DNA from: Tomocerus qinae
Taxonomy: Eukaryota; Arthropoda; Collembola; Entomobryomorpha; Tomoceridae
Reading direction: 5' to 3'
Length of the DNA stretch: 64,000 bases
Assembly: GCA_020055645.1 (NCBI GenBank)
Contig: CM034546.1
Coordinates: forward strand, 23,002,001 to 23,066,000
Part shown: positions 11,247 through 23,941 of the stretch, piece by piece
Layout: every line of letters starts with the position of its first letter
Numbering within the stretch: position 1 is the stretch's first letter
Program-made: the position numbers and the translations under genes
The notes under the pieces: generated by a model
Databases searched by the model: none
Told to the model about the DNA's origin: nothing
What the model saw: the letters and a program-made list of their open reading frames with translations, nothing else

Positions 11247-13506
11247 TAAATTTTGCGCTTGTTACAGCTACTTTCCCTTCTGAGACTTCCGTAATCCTAG
11301 TGACATTGGATTTTGTACACTTAAAAATACAACGCTGAAAATCAAAGAAATAGCTAAATTCCATATATAGTATACATTATTGCAGCATATATTATACTGT
11401 TATTAATTCTTTTTATTAATTATAAATTTTGTAAACTATATATATTATGTTGCATGCGAGACACCGTTGCACAATTGCCAAATTATGTACCATCTTAATT
11501 GTTATGAGTTCTGCGTTCAACTTTTTAAAGCGACTGGACCTGTAAAGTTGTACCTGTAAGGACAGTCCGAGGAATCAGCTGACTTCTGCAATATGAAATT
11601 GCATCTGTTATGTACCACTATGCTTCAAAACCCGAAAGGGGAAAATTAATTTGGAAAAATGATTATAAACCAAAAACTGTAATTATGATGAGGATAGGCA
11701 AAGGATACCTGCAGTCGGATGCGACTTCCTTCAGAATATTCGTAACAAAATTCCAATATGGATTTTCCATTATATTAAAGGCTAACTGAGCCAACGCAGC
11801 TTCGTTATTGTACGTCTTCGTTGATTGATCGGCCAGTTTATTTCTTACCTAATCATGTCTTCATTAAAAATTCTGGTTAAATCTTCGCTATAAAACGTCA
11901 AATTTTAATGGCTGATGTGAGTTGTTCTTGTTCCGTAATTATAGCGGTTTTTAGTTCCTTTTGACGGGTTCGGATAAAATCCATTCCGACATGAAGCTTT
12001 TCTAAATCTTTGTTCATCGCTCATGATGAATGTTCAACTTGTGATAAATCGTAAGTCATCAATTTTGAATGTTTTTAAAAATGAGTGTGAATTTTCTAGC
12101 TTAATAAGCATTGCATTAATATTAATTATTTTTATAGTCCCTTGTATAGGTTTTATGGTGCGTGTCTTAATGTCAAAGTCAACAAATTTGAAGGAAGGTG
12201 GGATTGCAAGTCGTATAGACACTATAATTCATTAAAATTTATTCCAAAACTTTTTCGAACGGCATATAAAAATCGAAAAAACAATGACAGAAACAGCTCC
12301 AAATTTGGTGAGTAAAAAATTTATTTAAAGTATCGTTTGGTTTCTTAGAAGGAATGTCCTAGTGAATCGAAAGGTTAGTGTCCTGTTTTGTTCTCTTCAA
12401 TTGTAGTACTCGTTGTATTTATATCCACGTTGGTGTTTCAACTCACGAAGTGGTTAGCCCCTAATTTTCCTTCGCTTTAACTAAATACAGATGTTCGTAT
12501 TTTATAATTTGCAAATCAGTCCCTAATGCCTTAGACCCATACTGAAATCACTGTTAAGAGGTGGAGAAAAAAAAAGTAGAATAAAGCAGGAAAGGAGAGG
12601 AGTGGTTATTTATCTTAGATTTCTCTCACTACTGCTCCACTTGTCATTTGTTCCTTAACTATTCCCTATTTGTTAATTCTTACAATTTGTCATAGGAAGA
12701 CGTTCGAGGCAGGCTATCTGGCCTCAGGATTTGTCAATCCCTATTGAAACCTAATCATAAAGCATAGCTCAAAAACTTGAAACTTTTGGGGAAAACTATA
12801 GATACAAAAGGGTAGATAATTCTTCGAACTACGTTGCGCTAGCTCAGAATCTTTGTCGGAGTTCCGATTTTTAAGCCAGACACCGAAGATTTGGCTATTC
12901 CAATGTTTGGTCATCAGACAAAGGTCAAATTCAGTTTCCGTAGATACAGTGTACAGATGTACAGTTGTAGTATAGTGTAGTAGACTTTCTAAACCGTATC
13001 AATACGTCGTCTCAATCCACTCTGTCATAGTAATACACAAGGTGACTGATTCCCGTCGCCTAGTACTATATAATTCAAAGGATTTGAATTAATACTGTTC
13101 ATCCAAGAGAATTAGTCAGTCCTGTGTGGCATCTTACATGTTAACTATTTTTAATCCTCAAATTGCTAGTTATATTGCATTTGCTATAGAAACAGATTTT
13201 TCATTATATTCTACAATCTTAAATTAACCCCTTAGTTCATCTCCAAATTTAGCTTAACTAAATTTGCCGTTCTTGAATAGGCCGTGGCTTTTTCAACATT
13301 ACAAATATCATGTTCACTTTCTTCGGTCTCTGAACATGACTCGGATTTAGAGATCAGATTAATAATGAAAGGCCGAGGTGTTGACTCAATATTGTCTTCA
13401 ACCATATTCTCTTTATCCAAGTCATTGGAAATGATATTTCTAGGCGCTGGAGATATATCTAGGCGCTGAAGATATTTCTAGGCGATAGGTTTCACTTTCT
13501 ACGTGA
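11247..13506. other. Intergenic, no secure gene
   Basis: Short open frames exist (12023-12235 plus; 13232-13420 minus, acidic and serine-rich; a helix-prone minus frame near 11900-12020), but none has supporting motifs or consistent splice sites. Around 13430-13490 the words GATATTTCTAGGCG and GCGCTGGAGATATATCTAGGCGCTGAAG form three short local repeats just before the segmental duplication begins. Confidence 0.35.
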
Positions 13507-13782
13507 TTTTGAGATATTTAATAGTCGCTAGTGTCATTGTTATTGAATATCATCAGTTGTTTCATCCGTTTATACTCATTGAAATTGTAATCCTAGGGAC
13601 TGGCGGCATTTTTATATGGTGCACCATTTTAATAGACATTTACAAATTCACGTCTACGTACAACGATGCTATTAACAGTTAACAAGCCTGTAAACATTCA
13701 AAGTGGACCAAATTTTGTCTTAAGTAGAGTAGAGGAATAGGAAAATATTGGAAAAGGCGAAGGAATTTTTGATTTCATTTAA
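13507..13782 (+). pseudogene. Dead copy of a GR last exon
   Basis: This stretch matches the last exon of the GR at 46496-46881 base for base over most of its length, down to the stop codon at 13780-13782. It starts inside that exon, has lost about 100 bases after GCTATTAACAGTT (the part encoding the conserved HFRIGLD region), and has further frame-breaking changes such as AGTAGAGTAGAGGAATAG. The short repeat CCTGTAAAC at one deletion edge suggests microhomology-mediated loss. No other GR exons precede it. It cannot encode a receptor. Confidence 0.9.
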
Positions 13783-15088
13783 ATAATTTTTAAATGATGA
13801 AACCGGCAAAAACCAGATTTAAGTGTAAAATTGACTTTTTTACTTAACAATCAGCATCAGAAAGTTATTAGTAGAGTAGTAGTAAGTTTTTATCATTGCG
13901 TCTATTGAGTTGAGCTTAGTGAAGATGAAATAAGAAATGGCGTAGAATCATATAACAAAAAAGGATATTTTTTTACCTTTAACCTATTTCGCCTTTTGAA
14001 TAAAAAATGTATGAGTATACGTTTTTAAAAAGCAGTATTCTTTCCCTTTTTTGATGTAGTATCAGCGGGTCTCATTTATTTTCGCTTTACATGTAAATAA
14101 GATAAAAAAGACAGGCTTTAAAGTTCAAATTAATACTTTTTTACTTTGGTTGAAGATAATACACCAAAAGCCAAAGTAATATTGTTGCAGGCTCTATATA
14201 TGACGAAAATAGAAGAATCTCCAGTTGACCGTTTGGAGTATTTCATATACTAAGGTGTCGTATTGGACAAAAAAACTATTTGACAAAAGTTTGTCTTTAG
14301 ATAACAACTCAGTCGCTACTAACAACGATCAAGATGAAAAATTTGCAATTATGTAGTTTTAGCAGTATAGAGCAGTGGCTAAATCCATTAACAGTCAAAA
14401 TGGCTCGGTCAAGCAAAACTTAATATCGGGAAATGTGAAACTACATTAAAACCAATAAGAAACAATTGCTAATTGCTACAAATATGTACGAATTGATATT
14501 CACATTTATGCAAGGGCTTTTAAGACCACACAGTTTATGATGGGTATGTCATTGAATAATAGCTATTACATCCACTGAAGTATACTCTGGATTTTATGCA
14601 AATATTTTATCCATAAGCATCATATTATATAAAAACAAATTACATTCCAGACAACCTAAAGCAAAAATAAAAATCCCACTCCGACAATTCGGATTCTGGA
14701 CTTCTGTATAGGAAGTTACAGCACAGATATAATAATACAGGTAGTGTATATTTGTTATTATCCTAAATTATGCAGACCTGGGTATTTATTTAAATTTGTA
14801 CGAATTTTGTTGAAAATCGTCTTGCTATTAAATTATTTGCTATTATGTGTTTTTCTAGGAAATTGCAAATAACAGTTCCGCAAGAACGTTGTATACTTAC
14901 CTAACCTAACTTTTACAGTGGGTCTACTTTATTAAATGTTATGTAATTTTAAATTTATTAGATATTATTTATTTAATTATATTACATAATCTGTATTTTG
15001 TAATATAATTTAGTCATAAGTAGTTATGAACTATGGGGTAGGTTTATGCGGAGGACATTGTCGTTATATATTATGAAAAGTGTCTAAT

Positions 15089-15230
15089 AACGTATCCAAA
15101 AGAGGGTGGGATGTAGCACCCCCCTAAATCTGAGGAAAAGAGGAGATTATTCCCAAAAAATACCAAAAATTGCATAAAATGTCCCATTTTTTACATTATT
15201 TTTAGATGCGCCCCCCTTGACCAAATTTCT
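15089..15230. repeat. Truncated copy of the CACGTATCCA-ended element
   Basis: Begins AACGTATCCAAAAGAGGG and ends within GCGCCCCCCTTGACCAAATT; the expected terminal GGATACGTGC, present at 50171-50180, is missing. Same family as 786-968 and 50030-50180. Confidence 0.6.
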
Positions 15231-17695
15231 TCATTTTTCACACACACAAACTTATTTATTTCTTATTACATGTTCATCATGTCATCAAGTGACGAGGAGT
15301 ATTCTGACTATTACCCTTGCTCATCGTATCTACCCTCCCCTTCAACGCCATATTGTGTCATCGATAACGTATTTCCTGTCGATCACACCCTATCCCAAAT
15401 AGGACGACATCCGTCGAAGATGGTTCAGAGGAGGAAGCGGAAGATTCAGAATGTCAAAAGGACCCCTCTGTTACGAGTTCTAAAATAGGCACTCCTAAAA
15501 ACGATTCACCATAAATGCCTCTATAAATTATTATTCGAGCTTACATAATGCTAATGGCAAATTTTCCAGCTCTCTCCCTTAAAAAGGGTAGTAACATTCA
15601 ATTAAGGAATAGATTTAATCATCAATTCATTACAGTTATCAAAACAGTTAAAGATTTCCAAGATATGGTGCTTTTCAATACCAAATTGAATCTTTTCCAT
15701 AAAGGTTTCCAGGCCATCATGCTCTAACTTTTACAAAATAGTCGAAAGGATTTGAGAGAATTACGGTCCAAATTTCGTCCGAAATAACTAAATTAAGAAA
15801 GCATTTTAGACCACGCCGTTGTCTTCGATTATTAAATTCGAAACGCGCATTCTTAGCCCATGAGGAACAGGTCCGCTGTAGACTTAATAAATCTCCATCA
15901 GAAATTAGCTGACACATATTTTCCAGCATGTCCAAAGATATTAGACTTAGGTTTAGAATAAAGACAACTTTATTCTAAACCTATTAGATCTTTTACATTA
16001 TTTTTCATAAAAAGATAGAGTGGTTACTTTACTAATCACTAAAAAGAAGTCGCAAATCTAGAATTTCGTCCTTCAGTCGTTGAATCTCTTTTAAGCTGCT
16101 AAGCTTTTCTGCCTCCTCCCTTTTGAGAGTTGTTTATAACCTTTCTTTGAAACCTATATATGTAAATAGAATGTTTTTAGCATTCTATTCTAATATGCAA
16201 TAATAACCTAATATACCCGCCATATTACAGAACGAACACTTATTTATTTATTATTGCAGTATTACTCACAGTAACTCAAAATCTCGCTCAGTCATTCTCA
16301 GACACTGCTGCACTCAACTTTTTGCGTGCAGACATCGACTATCATGTAAAAGATTTTTTAACCGTCTACACTTCCATATTTTTACTGTGACTTTCAATAA
16401 ATCACCCTACTCTAATCAACATTCAATATACTCAAGATACTAGCTAATTTTTAAAGTTTCTAAATTATTTATATGGCAATAGTTTTACATCAATATCTGA
16501 ATTTACCAAATTAATTAACATGGTTTGGTGATTTGAATTTTTGATGTGAGATGAGTTTACAATTCAAATTAATTTCCTTTTTACGACAATATAAAAAATA
16601 TAGGGAATATTGTAAAAGAATTAATGTATACAGAGTTACGGAAATGTAATAATGATAAATACAAAAAATGGGCTGAATCTTTAAGTCTGAAGTAGCATGT
16701 AGCTTACACTCAAACAAACTCATTGAGATACTACTTAAGAAAATGAGGGGTATTCTAAGACTGAAGTTAATTATCATATAGTATAACGTCATAAAATGTA
16801 AACCAACAATAAAGGCACCAATATATAAATATTGCGGTAAATGAAAAGCAAGGAAGAGTCTTAAGTGTGACCCAAAATGAATTTCTTCAATAAAATTGAC
16901 TTAAATTTAATCAAATACAGGCAGTGAACGTTGTTCTTAACACACACTTTACACATTACAGGTAATTTCAATTCTATGTAGTTTCATTGTGCGTAAATAT
17001 TCTTTTAAATGTTGGAAAATGTTCTTTACTGAAACTCATCACCATTCTAACATTGTCAATCTTTTGTAATTACTCATTTACAGTTTTTAAAAAAAATGAT
17101 ACGTTAGTTGTTCACAACAAGGTTTTAACTAATAGTACGTTAAATTTGACAAGGTATGTAAAACTTCAATGGCATTCATTTCGAAATGTTAAGGTTTAAG
17201 ATAGTTAAAGAATACAATGATTTCATCAATTTTTTGTTAAATGTATATTGACTGTTGTAATTAATTATTGAATGTCACAGGGCTTGATAAAGAATACGAA
17301 ACCGGTCGCCTAATCTGACATGCAGTGAATAAAAACACATAAAGCCTTTTTTGGATTTGGAGCCGTTGTTTATTTATTTAACTCCAACCAGAAATGTTGA
17401 ATAAATCAACCAGAAGTTTTCATAGCCCAATCCAATTTATTGACAGGGAGCAGCTTTCGTAAAAACATCATCAGGCTTTATTGGAGAACAAATTATGAGA
17501 GAAACATTATTAACATTAGTTTAATTATTTATGAATTTTAACCGAAACAAAAAACGATTATTTCTAATGTGACACCAAACATATCAGAAATTGTTTTATA
17601 CCGTCATTAATTACCTGTAATGTTATAATTTGGAGAGCAGTGATTATTCTTGCACGGAATGTTATAACATTATATTATAATGTCAGGAATATAAA
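15231..17695. other. Intergenic, no secure gene
   Basis: Small open frames are present: 15279-15488 plus, starting MSSSDEEYSDYYPC and ending in a basic tail, then 15717-15935 minus, 16511-16792 minus and 16987-17199 plus (with a hydrophobic start). None shows a family motif or exon structure I can defend. The 15279 frame and following sequence may be a decayed mobile-element ORF. Confidence 0.3.
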
Positions 17696-18184
17696 AAGTC
17701 AGTTATACCTACATCAAGAATATTGGAGCAACAAATCAACTAACAAGTATTGCAATCATCTGTAGCTACAATCATATACAAGGACATGTACATCGCCATT
17801 GGAAGTACGGGATTGAAATGTTAGTATACATTGAGTACCGTTATTAGAGCCAACTGGACTTAACTTATATCCAACTTATATCCATAGGATTCATTATAAG
17901 ACAGAGATTGCCAATCATCTGAAGACGGAACTTCACATTTTTCGCATGTTGAGAGCGGTGATATATTTAATATGCTAGATATATATTAGCAAGTACAAAT
18001 AAGCAATAAATAAGCAAGCAATAAATAGTGTGTATTACTATAACCATACAGGCATCAACACATACATATATGTATTAGACAGTTGCATTGGGGGGAACCC
18101 ATATGTACCTTTCTACTATCGGCGGCTTTGGTTTTGCTACCTAAAAACTTAGCTGGCATCTTTACAATACCCGATGGTTATACC
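17696..18184. repeat. Dispersed repeat, second copy of the 7.6-kb tract
   Basis: GTCAGTTATACCTACATCAAG and TATTGCAATCATCTGTAGCTAC match 7588-7655. A roughly 25-base segment (AATATTGGAGCAACAAATCAACTAAC region) separates them here, an insertion here or a deletion there. It leads into the TTTGGTGGTGTTA array. Confidence 0.5.
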
Positions 18185-18646
18185 CTTTTGGTGGTGTTAA
18201 CCCATTTGGTGGTGTTAACCCATTTGGTGGTGTTAACCCATTTGGTGGTGTTAACCCATTTGGTGGTGTTAACCCATTTGGTGGTGTTAACCCATTTGGT
18301 GGTGTTAACCCATTTGGTGGTATTAACCCATTTGGTGGTGTTAACCCATTTGGTGGTGTTAACCCATTTGGTGGTGTTAACCCATTTGGTGGTGTTAACC
18401 CATTTGGTGGTGTCAACCCATTTGGTGGTGTTAACCCATTTGGTGGTGTCAACCCATTTGGTGGTGTCAACCCATTTGGTGGTGTTAACCCATTTGGTGG
18501 TGTCAACCCATTTGGTGGTGTCAACCCATTTGGTGGTGTTAACCCATTTGGTGGTGTTAACCCATTTGGTGGTGTCAACCCATTTGGTGGTGTCAACCCA
18601 TTTGGTGGTGTCAACCCATTTGGTGGTGTCAACCCATTTGGTGGCG
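18185..18646. repeat. 18-bp minisatellite TTTGGTGGTGTTAACCCA, about 25 copies
   Basis: About 25 tandem copies of an 18-base unit with almost no length variation. Because 18 is a multiple of three, frames stay open on both strands as six-residue repeats; these are by-products. The main variant is GTTAACC versus GTCAACC. The left half is almost all T type (with one GTATTAACC), while the C type is concentrated from about 18411 rightwards. The array decays after 18640 into GGTGGCGTTA words. Confidence 0.95.
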
Positions 18647-20042
18647 TTAGTCTTGTGCTGCGCCAACTTCACGATGGTGTTAGTCTGGTGCTGCGTTCAC
18701 TTCACGGTGGCGTTAAACTGGTGTTGCGTTCACTTCTTCGGTGGCGTTATTTTGAATACGGTGGCGTTACTTCTAATTTGGTGGAGTTAGTTCTTATTCG
18801 GTGGCGTTAAAACATACCAAATACTGTGGTTCCATATTCGACGAAAATGGAACCTTAGTATTTGGTAGTGCTACGCTACGCATACCGCTTTTGGAGACAA
18901 TACAAGTCTCAATAAATCTATTATAATCATTCTCTCATTTACTCAGTCCATTCTTTCCGCATGCTTACATTCGGGAATCAGTCATAGTTACATTCGGAGA
19001 ATCAGACATACATCGGGAATCATTCCCTCACTCAGGCATACCCGGGTAACAGCCACACTCACATCCATACTAGGATTAGTCCCTCACATTGGGACAGGAC
19101 CAGACGTCGTCACAGGACCGTGACCAACCGAGCCAGCAGTCAACATTGCCTGGAAAACGAGAGGACAGGTACGTACACTTAAGTACGTGGCATACGGGCA
19201 TTCGGGGAGTAGAGAATAGCTACTTCACCCGCATTTTATAGAGCATTAGACTGTTTTCTAAAAGCCTTCTTTTTATTGACAAAAAACCTTTTTCTATTTA
19301 CCCTGAAAACCCTACCCATTAAATTGAATTCATGAAATCCCTTCATTAATTTAGAGCTTTAATTGTAAAGCAGTAAAGCAATTATAATCTCGATACGATG
19401 CATTTTTGAACGTAAAAGTGAAGTAGCTACAATTTGTTTCCACCTAACTGTATATTTATTTACATTTTTAAATAACAATATGAGAAAATTAGTATGTTTA
19501 TACTGTCTAGATGGAGCTATAAAACACATGCTATGTTATGTAAAAAACCCAATAAACCCCCAATTTTGCCAAAAACCCCAACCCATAAAAAAACCGACCC
19601 ACAACCCTGAAAGGAAACCTACTTTCCACTAAGAAGGCTTTCATTGCTTGGAGACAAATAAATTCTAAGCAAAAACACGCATATATGTCTGGTAAGAATT
19701 GTAGTTTTGCAGATGTCCTATATAGATATTTTACAACTAATGGCCTTTAAATTTGCTTCTGTCATGTATTTAAACCATCCAAAAAATAATTTACCTACCT
19801 ATATGTCAATGAAATGTATTATGTATATGAGAAGTCCATTTCTACAGGCCAATGGAGTTTAAACTATCATATTGGTAAGTAAGTTTGAGTTTTGTGTAAA
19901 TGAGGTTAGTTGTGTTGTTGCTGGGTTGCCCTTGGCTGCTACATTGATTGTATCAATCTACGAGTATCCAATTGTATTTATACTAAAGTCTTACAATTCT
20001 GTATTTGTAGTGCTTTGTAGTCACTTTGTGTTCCGACAGTAA
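18647..20042. other. Retroelement-like tail and intergenic DNA upstream of IR-1
   Basis: 18647-18890 carries scattered GGTGGCGTTA words and then CAATAAATC (near 18909), a possible poly(A) signal. 18930-19160 is more GC-rich, with repeated TCGGGAATCA and TCCCTCAC words. Around 19260-19650 an inner block may be bounded by AAAGCCTTCTT and its inverse, a weak MITE candidate. No gene was recognised. The last 100 bases are the upstream flank of the IR gene. Confidence 0.35.
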
Positions 20043-21970
20043 ATGGATACTAAAATGTATTCCATGTACAAGTTTCCGTTAATATACCTTTTCTTTTCTC
20101 TCATTGTCAATAATGTAAACTGTTTCCGAAATTTGTCATTTTATAGCAATTGTGATTTTAACATGATTACTTTTCAACAATCCAAGTGGCAGACAGAATT
20201 TATTCTATCTAATCAAAATGGCCAACCCTGGACATTGGCAACATCAACCTATAGTAAAAAACTCTTCGGTAGACAAGAAAATAATCCTCGGGATCTATCA
20301 AAAAACTCGGGAACTGTAAATATTCTAATGGAGCCAGACCCTACCTTGATGTATCTGTACATACCTTTTGGAAAAGAAGTAAATCGTCAATCATCAAGAT
20401 TCATAATTGTGAACAATGATGAACTGGAAGGGAATTATTCTCTGTGGAAATCAGACAACTTAATACGGTATTTGGTGTCTCCTGTCTTTATACTGGCAAT
20501 GAATGATGCAAATAAATATTTGGTTTTCACGCCAAGTATGTACAACCCAACAATTGGGCGTGTCCTATTTCTGAAAATTGATTCAGAAGAATCCGAAAAA
20601 AACTGGGAGATTATTTGGAAAAATTTAAACGGAAATCTTCGTGGTATTCCAATAGGTGCTCTTAGCAATAATGTCCCCCCAGGGTATCTCAGAATCTTTG
20701 CTATATGCAGGGAAAGTATATATTCAACGTTGAAAAGGTATTACTATTGTGGACAGGGAGAAAAGGCGGTTGAATTAATGGCTGAAAGATTAAACTTCAC
20801 TGCAGTATATTCTTTTTTGATTGGAGATATAAAAGAATATGCAAAGTATGGACTCATTGATATGTCAAAGAAAAAAGTGAAACCCTATAATATAAGGTGG
20901 TTTGAAACTCTGTTTATTGAATATTTTGAAGAGATGATTCCCTATTACTGTGAACCAAATCTTCGTTTCCTTGACACTCCCTTAACAGTTCTGATTCAGA
21001 ATAATTTTGACAATTATTGCTGGTGGCTGATATTGTCACTTTTTCCAATTTCTTTTTATGCTTTGGGCTTCAGAAATTCATCTGTCTTTAAAAAAGTGGA
21101 AATATTACTCTTATCCACAGTAGCCGTTCTCTTGAATCAGAGTGTTTCCTATAAAAGAAAAAACATTTTGTACTTGATAATTATGTTTATGGGATTTGTC
21201 ATTTCTACTCAATATGGAACGTGGATAACTAGCGAGATTATAGCACCACCTGACAGAAAACAATTTGTAGATTTTAAAGAACTCGTGGAAAATGGATTTA
21301 AGTTGCTGTGGCTGAAAGACAAATTATGGTATTTGAATCAAGACAGAACTCAAATATTTGAGAAATATAAAATCCTCGAAAAAATGAATTTAAGTATCTA
21401 CAAATTCGACTTGCAAGTTAATAATGAGGTCAACAAAATGGGATCATTCGAGCTGACCATGAAATTTTTGACTAATTATTCAATGAAACTGTTTAGCATA
21501 TGTCCAAAAGAGAGAACTCAATCGGCCAATGTGTTAATCACACCTTCTGGTGGAGTTTGCATGACCGTAAAGGAAACCAATATCGCCGAGGCTGTCTCTT
21601 ATTATTTCAGGTGTTCCTATCGTTTTCAATTCCAATCGTATTTTCAATCCATACAGGAGAGAGGATTTTTAAAATATTTTAAAGAAAATTGCAATTTCAG
21701 ACATACATTGCGCGCTTTAATATTTCATTCAATAGAAAAGCATAAGGAATCTCAAAGTATCCCTATAAGCCTGTCAATGAAAATTCACACTATTTTTTCG
21801 TTAGTGGATATTTAATACTTGCCTCTTTCCTTACCCTTCTTCTGGAATACTTCTGGCACCACCGATTGGTGTTTCAAATTTTCGCTGTAGCCGTTTTAAA
21901 AAGTTTGAAAACCTTGCCAAATAGGTTTGGAAGGCGAAATGCAGTTCGAGTGTCTTCCAACGACAATTGA
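20043..21970 (+). CDS. Divergent ionotropic receptor (IR-1), one-base frameshift near the C-terminus
   Basis: Intronless variant ionotropic glutamate receptor family member, a ligand-gated cation channel subunit of chemosensory neurons in the known family. The first frame gives 590 residues (stop at 21813-21815): signal peptide about 1-27, extracellular domain to about 320, M1 near 326-343, pore loop near 352-368, M2 near 375-398, then the second ligand-binding lobe. The expected third membrane segment is missing from this frame. It appears intact in another frame right after the T run 21793-21798 (SGYLILASFLTLLLEYFW) and runs to a stop at 21968-21970. One extra T would join the two. This is either a recent one-base deletion or an assembly error. 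Ligand unknown; the pore and S2 sequences are too divergent to predict. Confidence 0.85.
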
Positions 21971-22839
21971 CGTGACTATTGATATTGATTTGGTTTATAA
22001 TTATTTAAGTAACATACCTACATACCTATAGTCACAATAGTAATTATTATTATTGATTTATTCAACAGACCATTGTGCTCGAGGATGTAATGAGCCCTAA
22101 AACAATACAGAAAAAAGAGCCTCTAATATAATATACAGACTTGGGTAAAACAAAAATTGTTAGACATAAATGGTATCCTCAGGGATTTGGTTTTGGTTTC
22201 TCAATATGCACATAGCGTCATTCTTAAGTATATTGTAAGGGTGATCGATTAAGGTTGATTGACACCCAGTGAAGACAAATAGATAAAAATTTAACAATAA
22301 CAATGTTTAAACAAAGATTTCAAGCAATACTTAATCCACCAAACTAACATAGTAATATGGCCATCGGACATGTGCTGTCGAATAAGTGGCAGCTGACTAC
22401 TTTGGATGTTGTTGCAAGTATCGTTTTCTGTTCACAGAGTTAGGGGCATGAGTATCCAATGTTTGCATAATATAGTACCTACTATAAATGTTTTAAAGTT
22501 TTGCGCCCATATTTAATATATGATTATAAAATAAATGAGATAATAAATAAACTATTGAAAAAAATAATTCGTGCAGCATAAAAATCTTCAAATTAATAAT
22601 ATAGACATTGGTAAACGCATAAACGTGTAATTTATTTTCAATACATAATTTATTTTAAATAAATCACTATTTATTGTAAATGGTTAGACATTAAAATAAA
22701 TTACTAATTTACGCATTATTCATGTGCCACTTTTGCAATTCTTGATTATAATACCCGCGTTTTATTATTTTTCCATCTTCATCTTTTAAAAATCCCGCTA
22801 ACAATCCATAGGAAACAAATTTGAACTTTTAATGTCCAT

Positions 22840-23075
22840 TTAATGCCACATTTTCATTTTGACTATCAAAATGAAGACAAAGTGAGCGTGCGGCATCTCA
22901 GCAACATATACCCAATGTAGCCCATTTTAAGTAGGCTTTGTCCTATGGTCATAGGCAATGTTTTTGACAAGTTTGATCAAAATCGGTCAATGCGTTCGAA
23001 AGTTATCGTGGTAACAGATGAACGGACGGACGGAGCGATTCTGTAAGCTGCCTTATCAGGCGAGCTAAAAAGCTT
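22840..23075. repeat. Dispersed repeat with a conserved TTTGATCAAAATCGGTCAAT core
   Basis: Contains GACAAGTTTGATCAAAATCG, then GTTCGAAAGTTAT, GAACGGACGGACGG, GATTCTGTAAGCTGCCTTAT and GAGCTAAAAAG in that order. The same words in the same order occur at 43250-43370. A shorter version of the core is inside the long foldback element arms (48.0 and 49.2 kb). It is a repeat family fragment without coding capacity. Confidence 0.6.
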
Positions 23076-23688
23076 TTCTTACGGATATGGATATTACTGC
23101 GATCCTACATTAGATCAAAAAGTATTATGCCATGTTTTTGAAAATATTATTAGGAGCGGATCTTTCCTTCGAGATGTTCCTAGTTACGCCTCATTACTTT
23201 AATGTAATTTAATAGCACCGACGGATCACAATTTCCAGGGGGGTGGGGCAGTGAAGTTTTATATATAACTATTACTGTTTGTCACATTTACCAACTAATT
23301 TGAGTAATAAAAATAAACATTGAATGTTAAATGTTTATGATTGATAAATGTGTACGCTGGCTTATCCATATTCAATGCTCTGCTCCCAGAACCTAGAAAT
23401 GCTTTTAACTGCCTGGATGTTATGTACATGCGGAAGGAGATGTAATCTAGCCTGAAAAAAGTTTCTAGGGAGGCATCGATACAAAATATCACAATTTTTT
23501 CCGTTTTTAGACAAAACTTACAAAAAAACAAAGTGGAAATAGATTTTAAAATATAAATGCCTGCTTTCGGTGACAGTCTTTTTCTTTGGCTGCATATGCT
23601 TTAAGTTACTTTGCATTCATTACAATAATATATGGATTCATTTCATGAATGTTGGCCTATGTAATAATAATATACATTAATAATAAAT

Positions 23689-23941
23689 ACTGAGTGTACT
23701 GAGGTATCGAGTGTGCCGTAAATGCCGCACGCCGTAAATTGCCGCAAATGCCGTAAATGCCGCACAAAAATAGTGTACGGCATGCCGTAAATGCCGTAAA
23801 CTAAAAAATATAGCCAAAAATCAGATTTATTCCCTGTCAAAAACGATGTCTTTGCTTAATTTACGGCATATGCGGCATTTACGGCATATGCGGCATGCCG
23901 TAAATCAAATCAATTTACGGCGTGCCGACTTTATACTCTGA
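23689..23941. mobile_element. Inverted-repeat MITE built from GCCGTAAATGCCG words
   Basis: The left part is an array of GCCGTAAATGCCGC words and the right part the same word inverted (TTTACGGCATATGCGGCA), around a short unique centre (about 23800-23860). The outer ends read CTGAGTGTA and, inverted, CAGAGTATA, similar to hAT-type ends, but no matching 8-bp target duplication was found. No coding capacity. Confidence 0.6.

Larger units (their letters stand above)
13507..15230. repeat. Segmental duplication, copy 1 (partner 46496-50170)
   Basis: The GR fragment and all the non-coding DNA after it are collinear with 46496-50170. Copy 1 lacks the 1.6-kb foldback element found in copy 2 (its empty site is at about 14633-14640), a 34-bp piece near 13888, and about 200 bp present in copy 2 at 49657-49855. 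Homology stops at 15230, ten bases short of the end of a small inverted-repeat element that is complete in copy 2. Confidence 0.9.

Noticed and set aside
18083..18790. Long repetitive open frames across the 18-bp minisatellite on both strands
   Set aside because: The 18-base period keeps several frames open at once. The translated repeats are only products of the array; no start context, flanking exon or codon pattern supports a gene.
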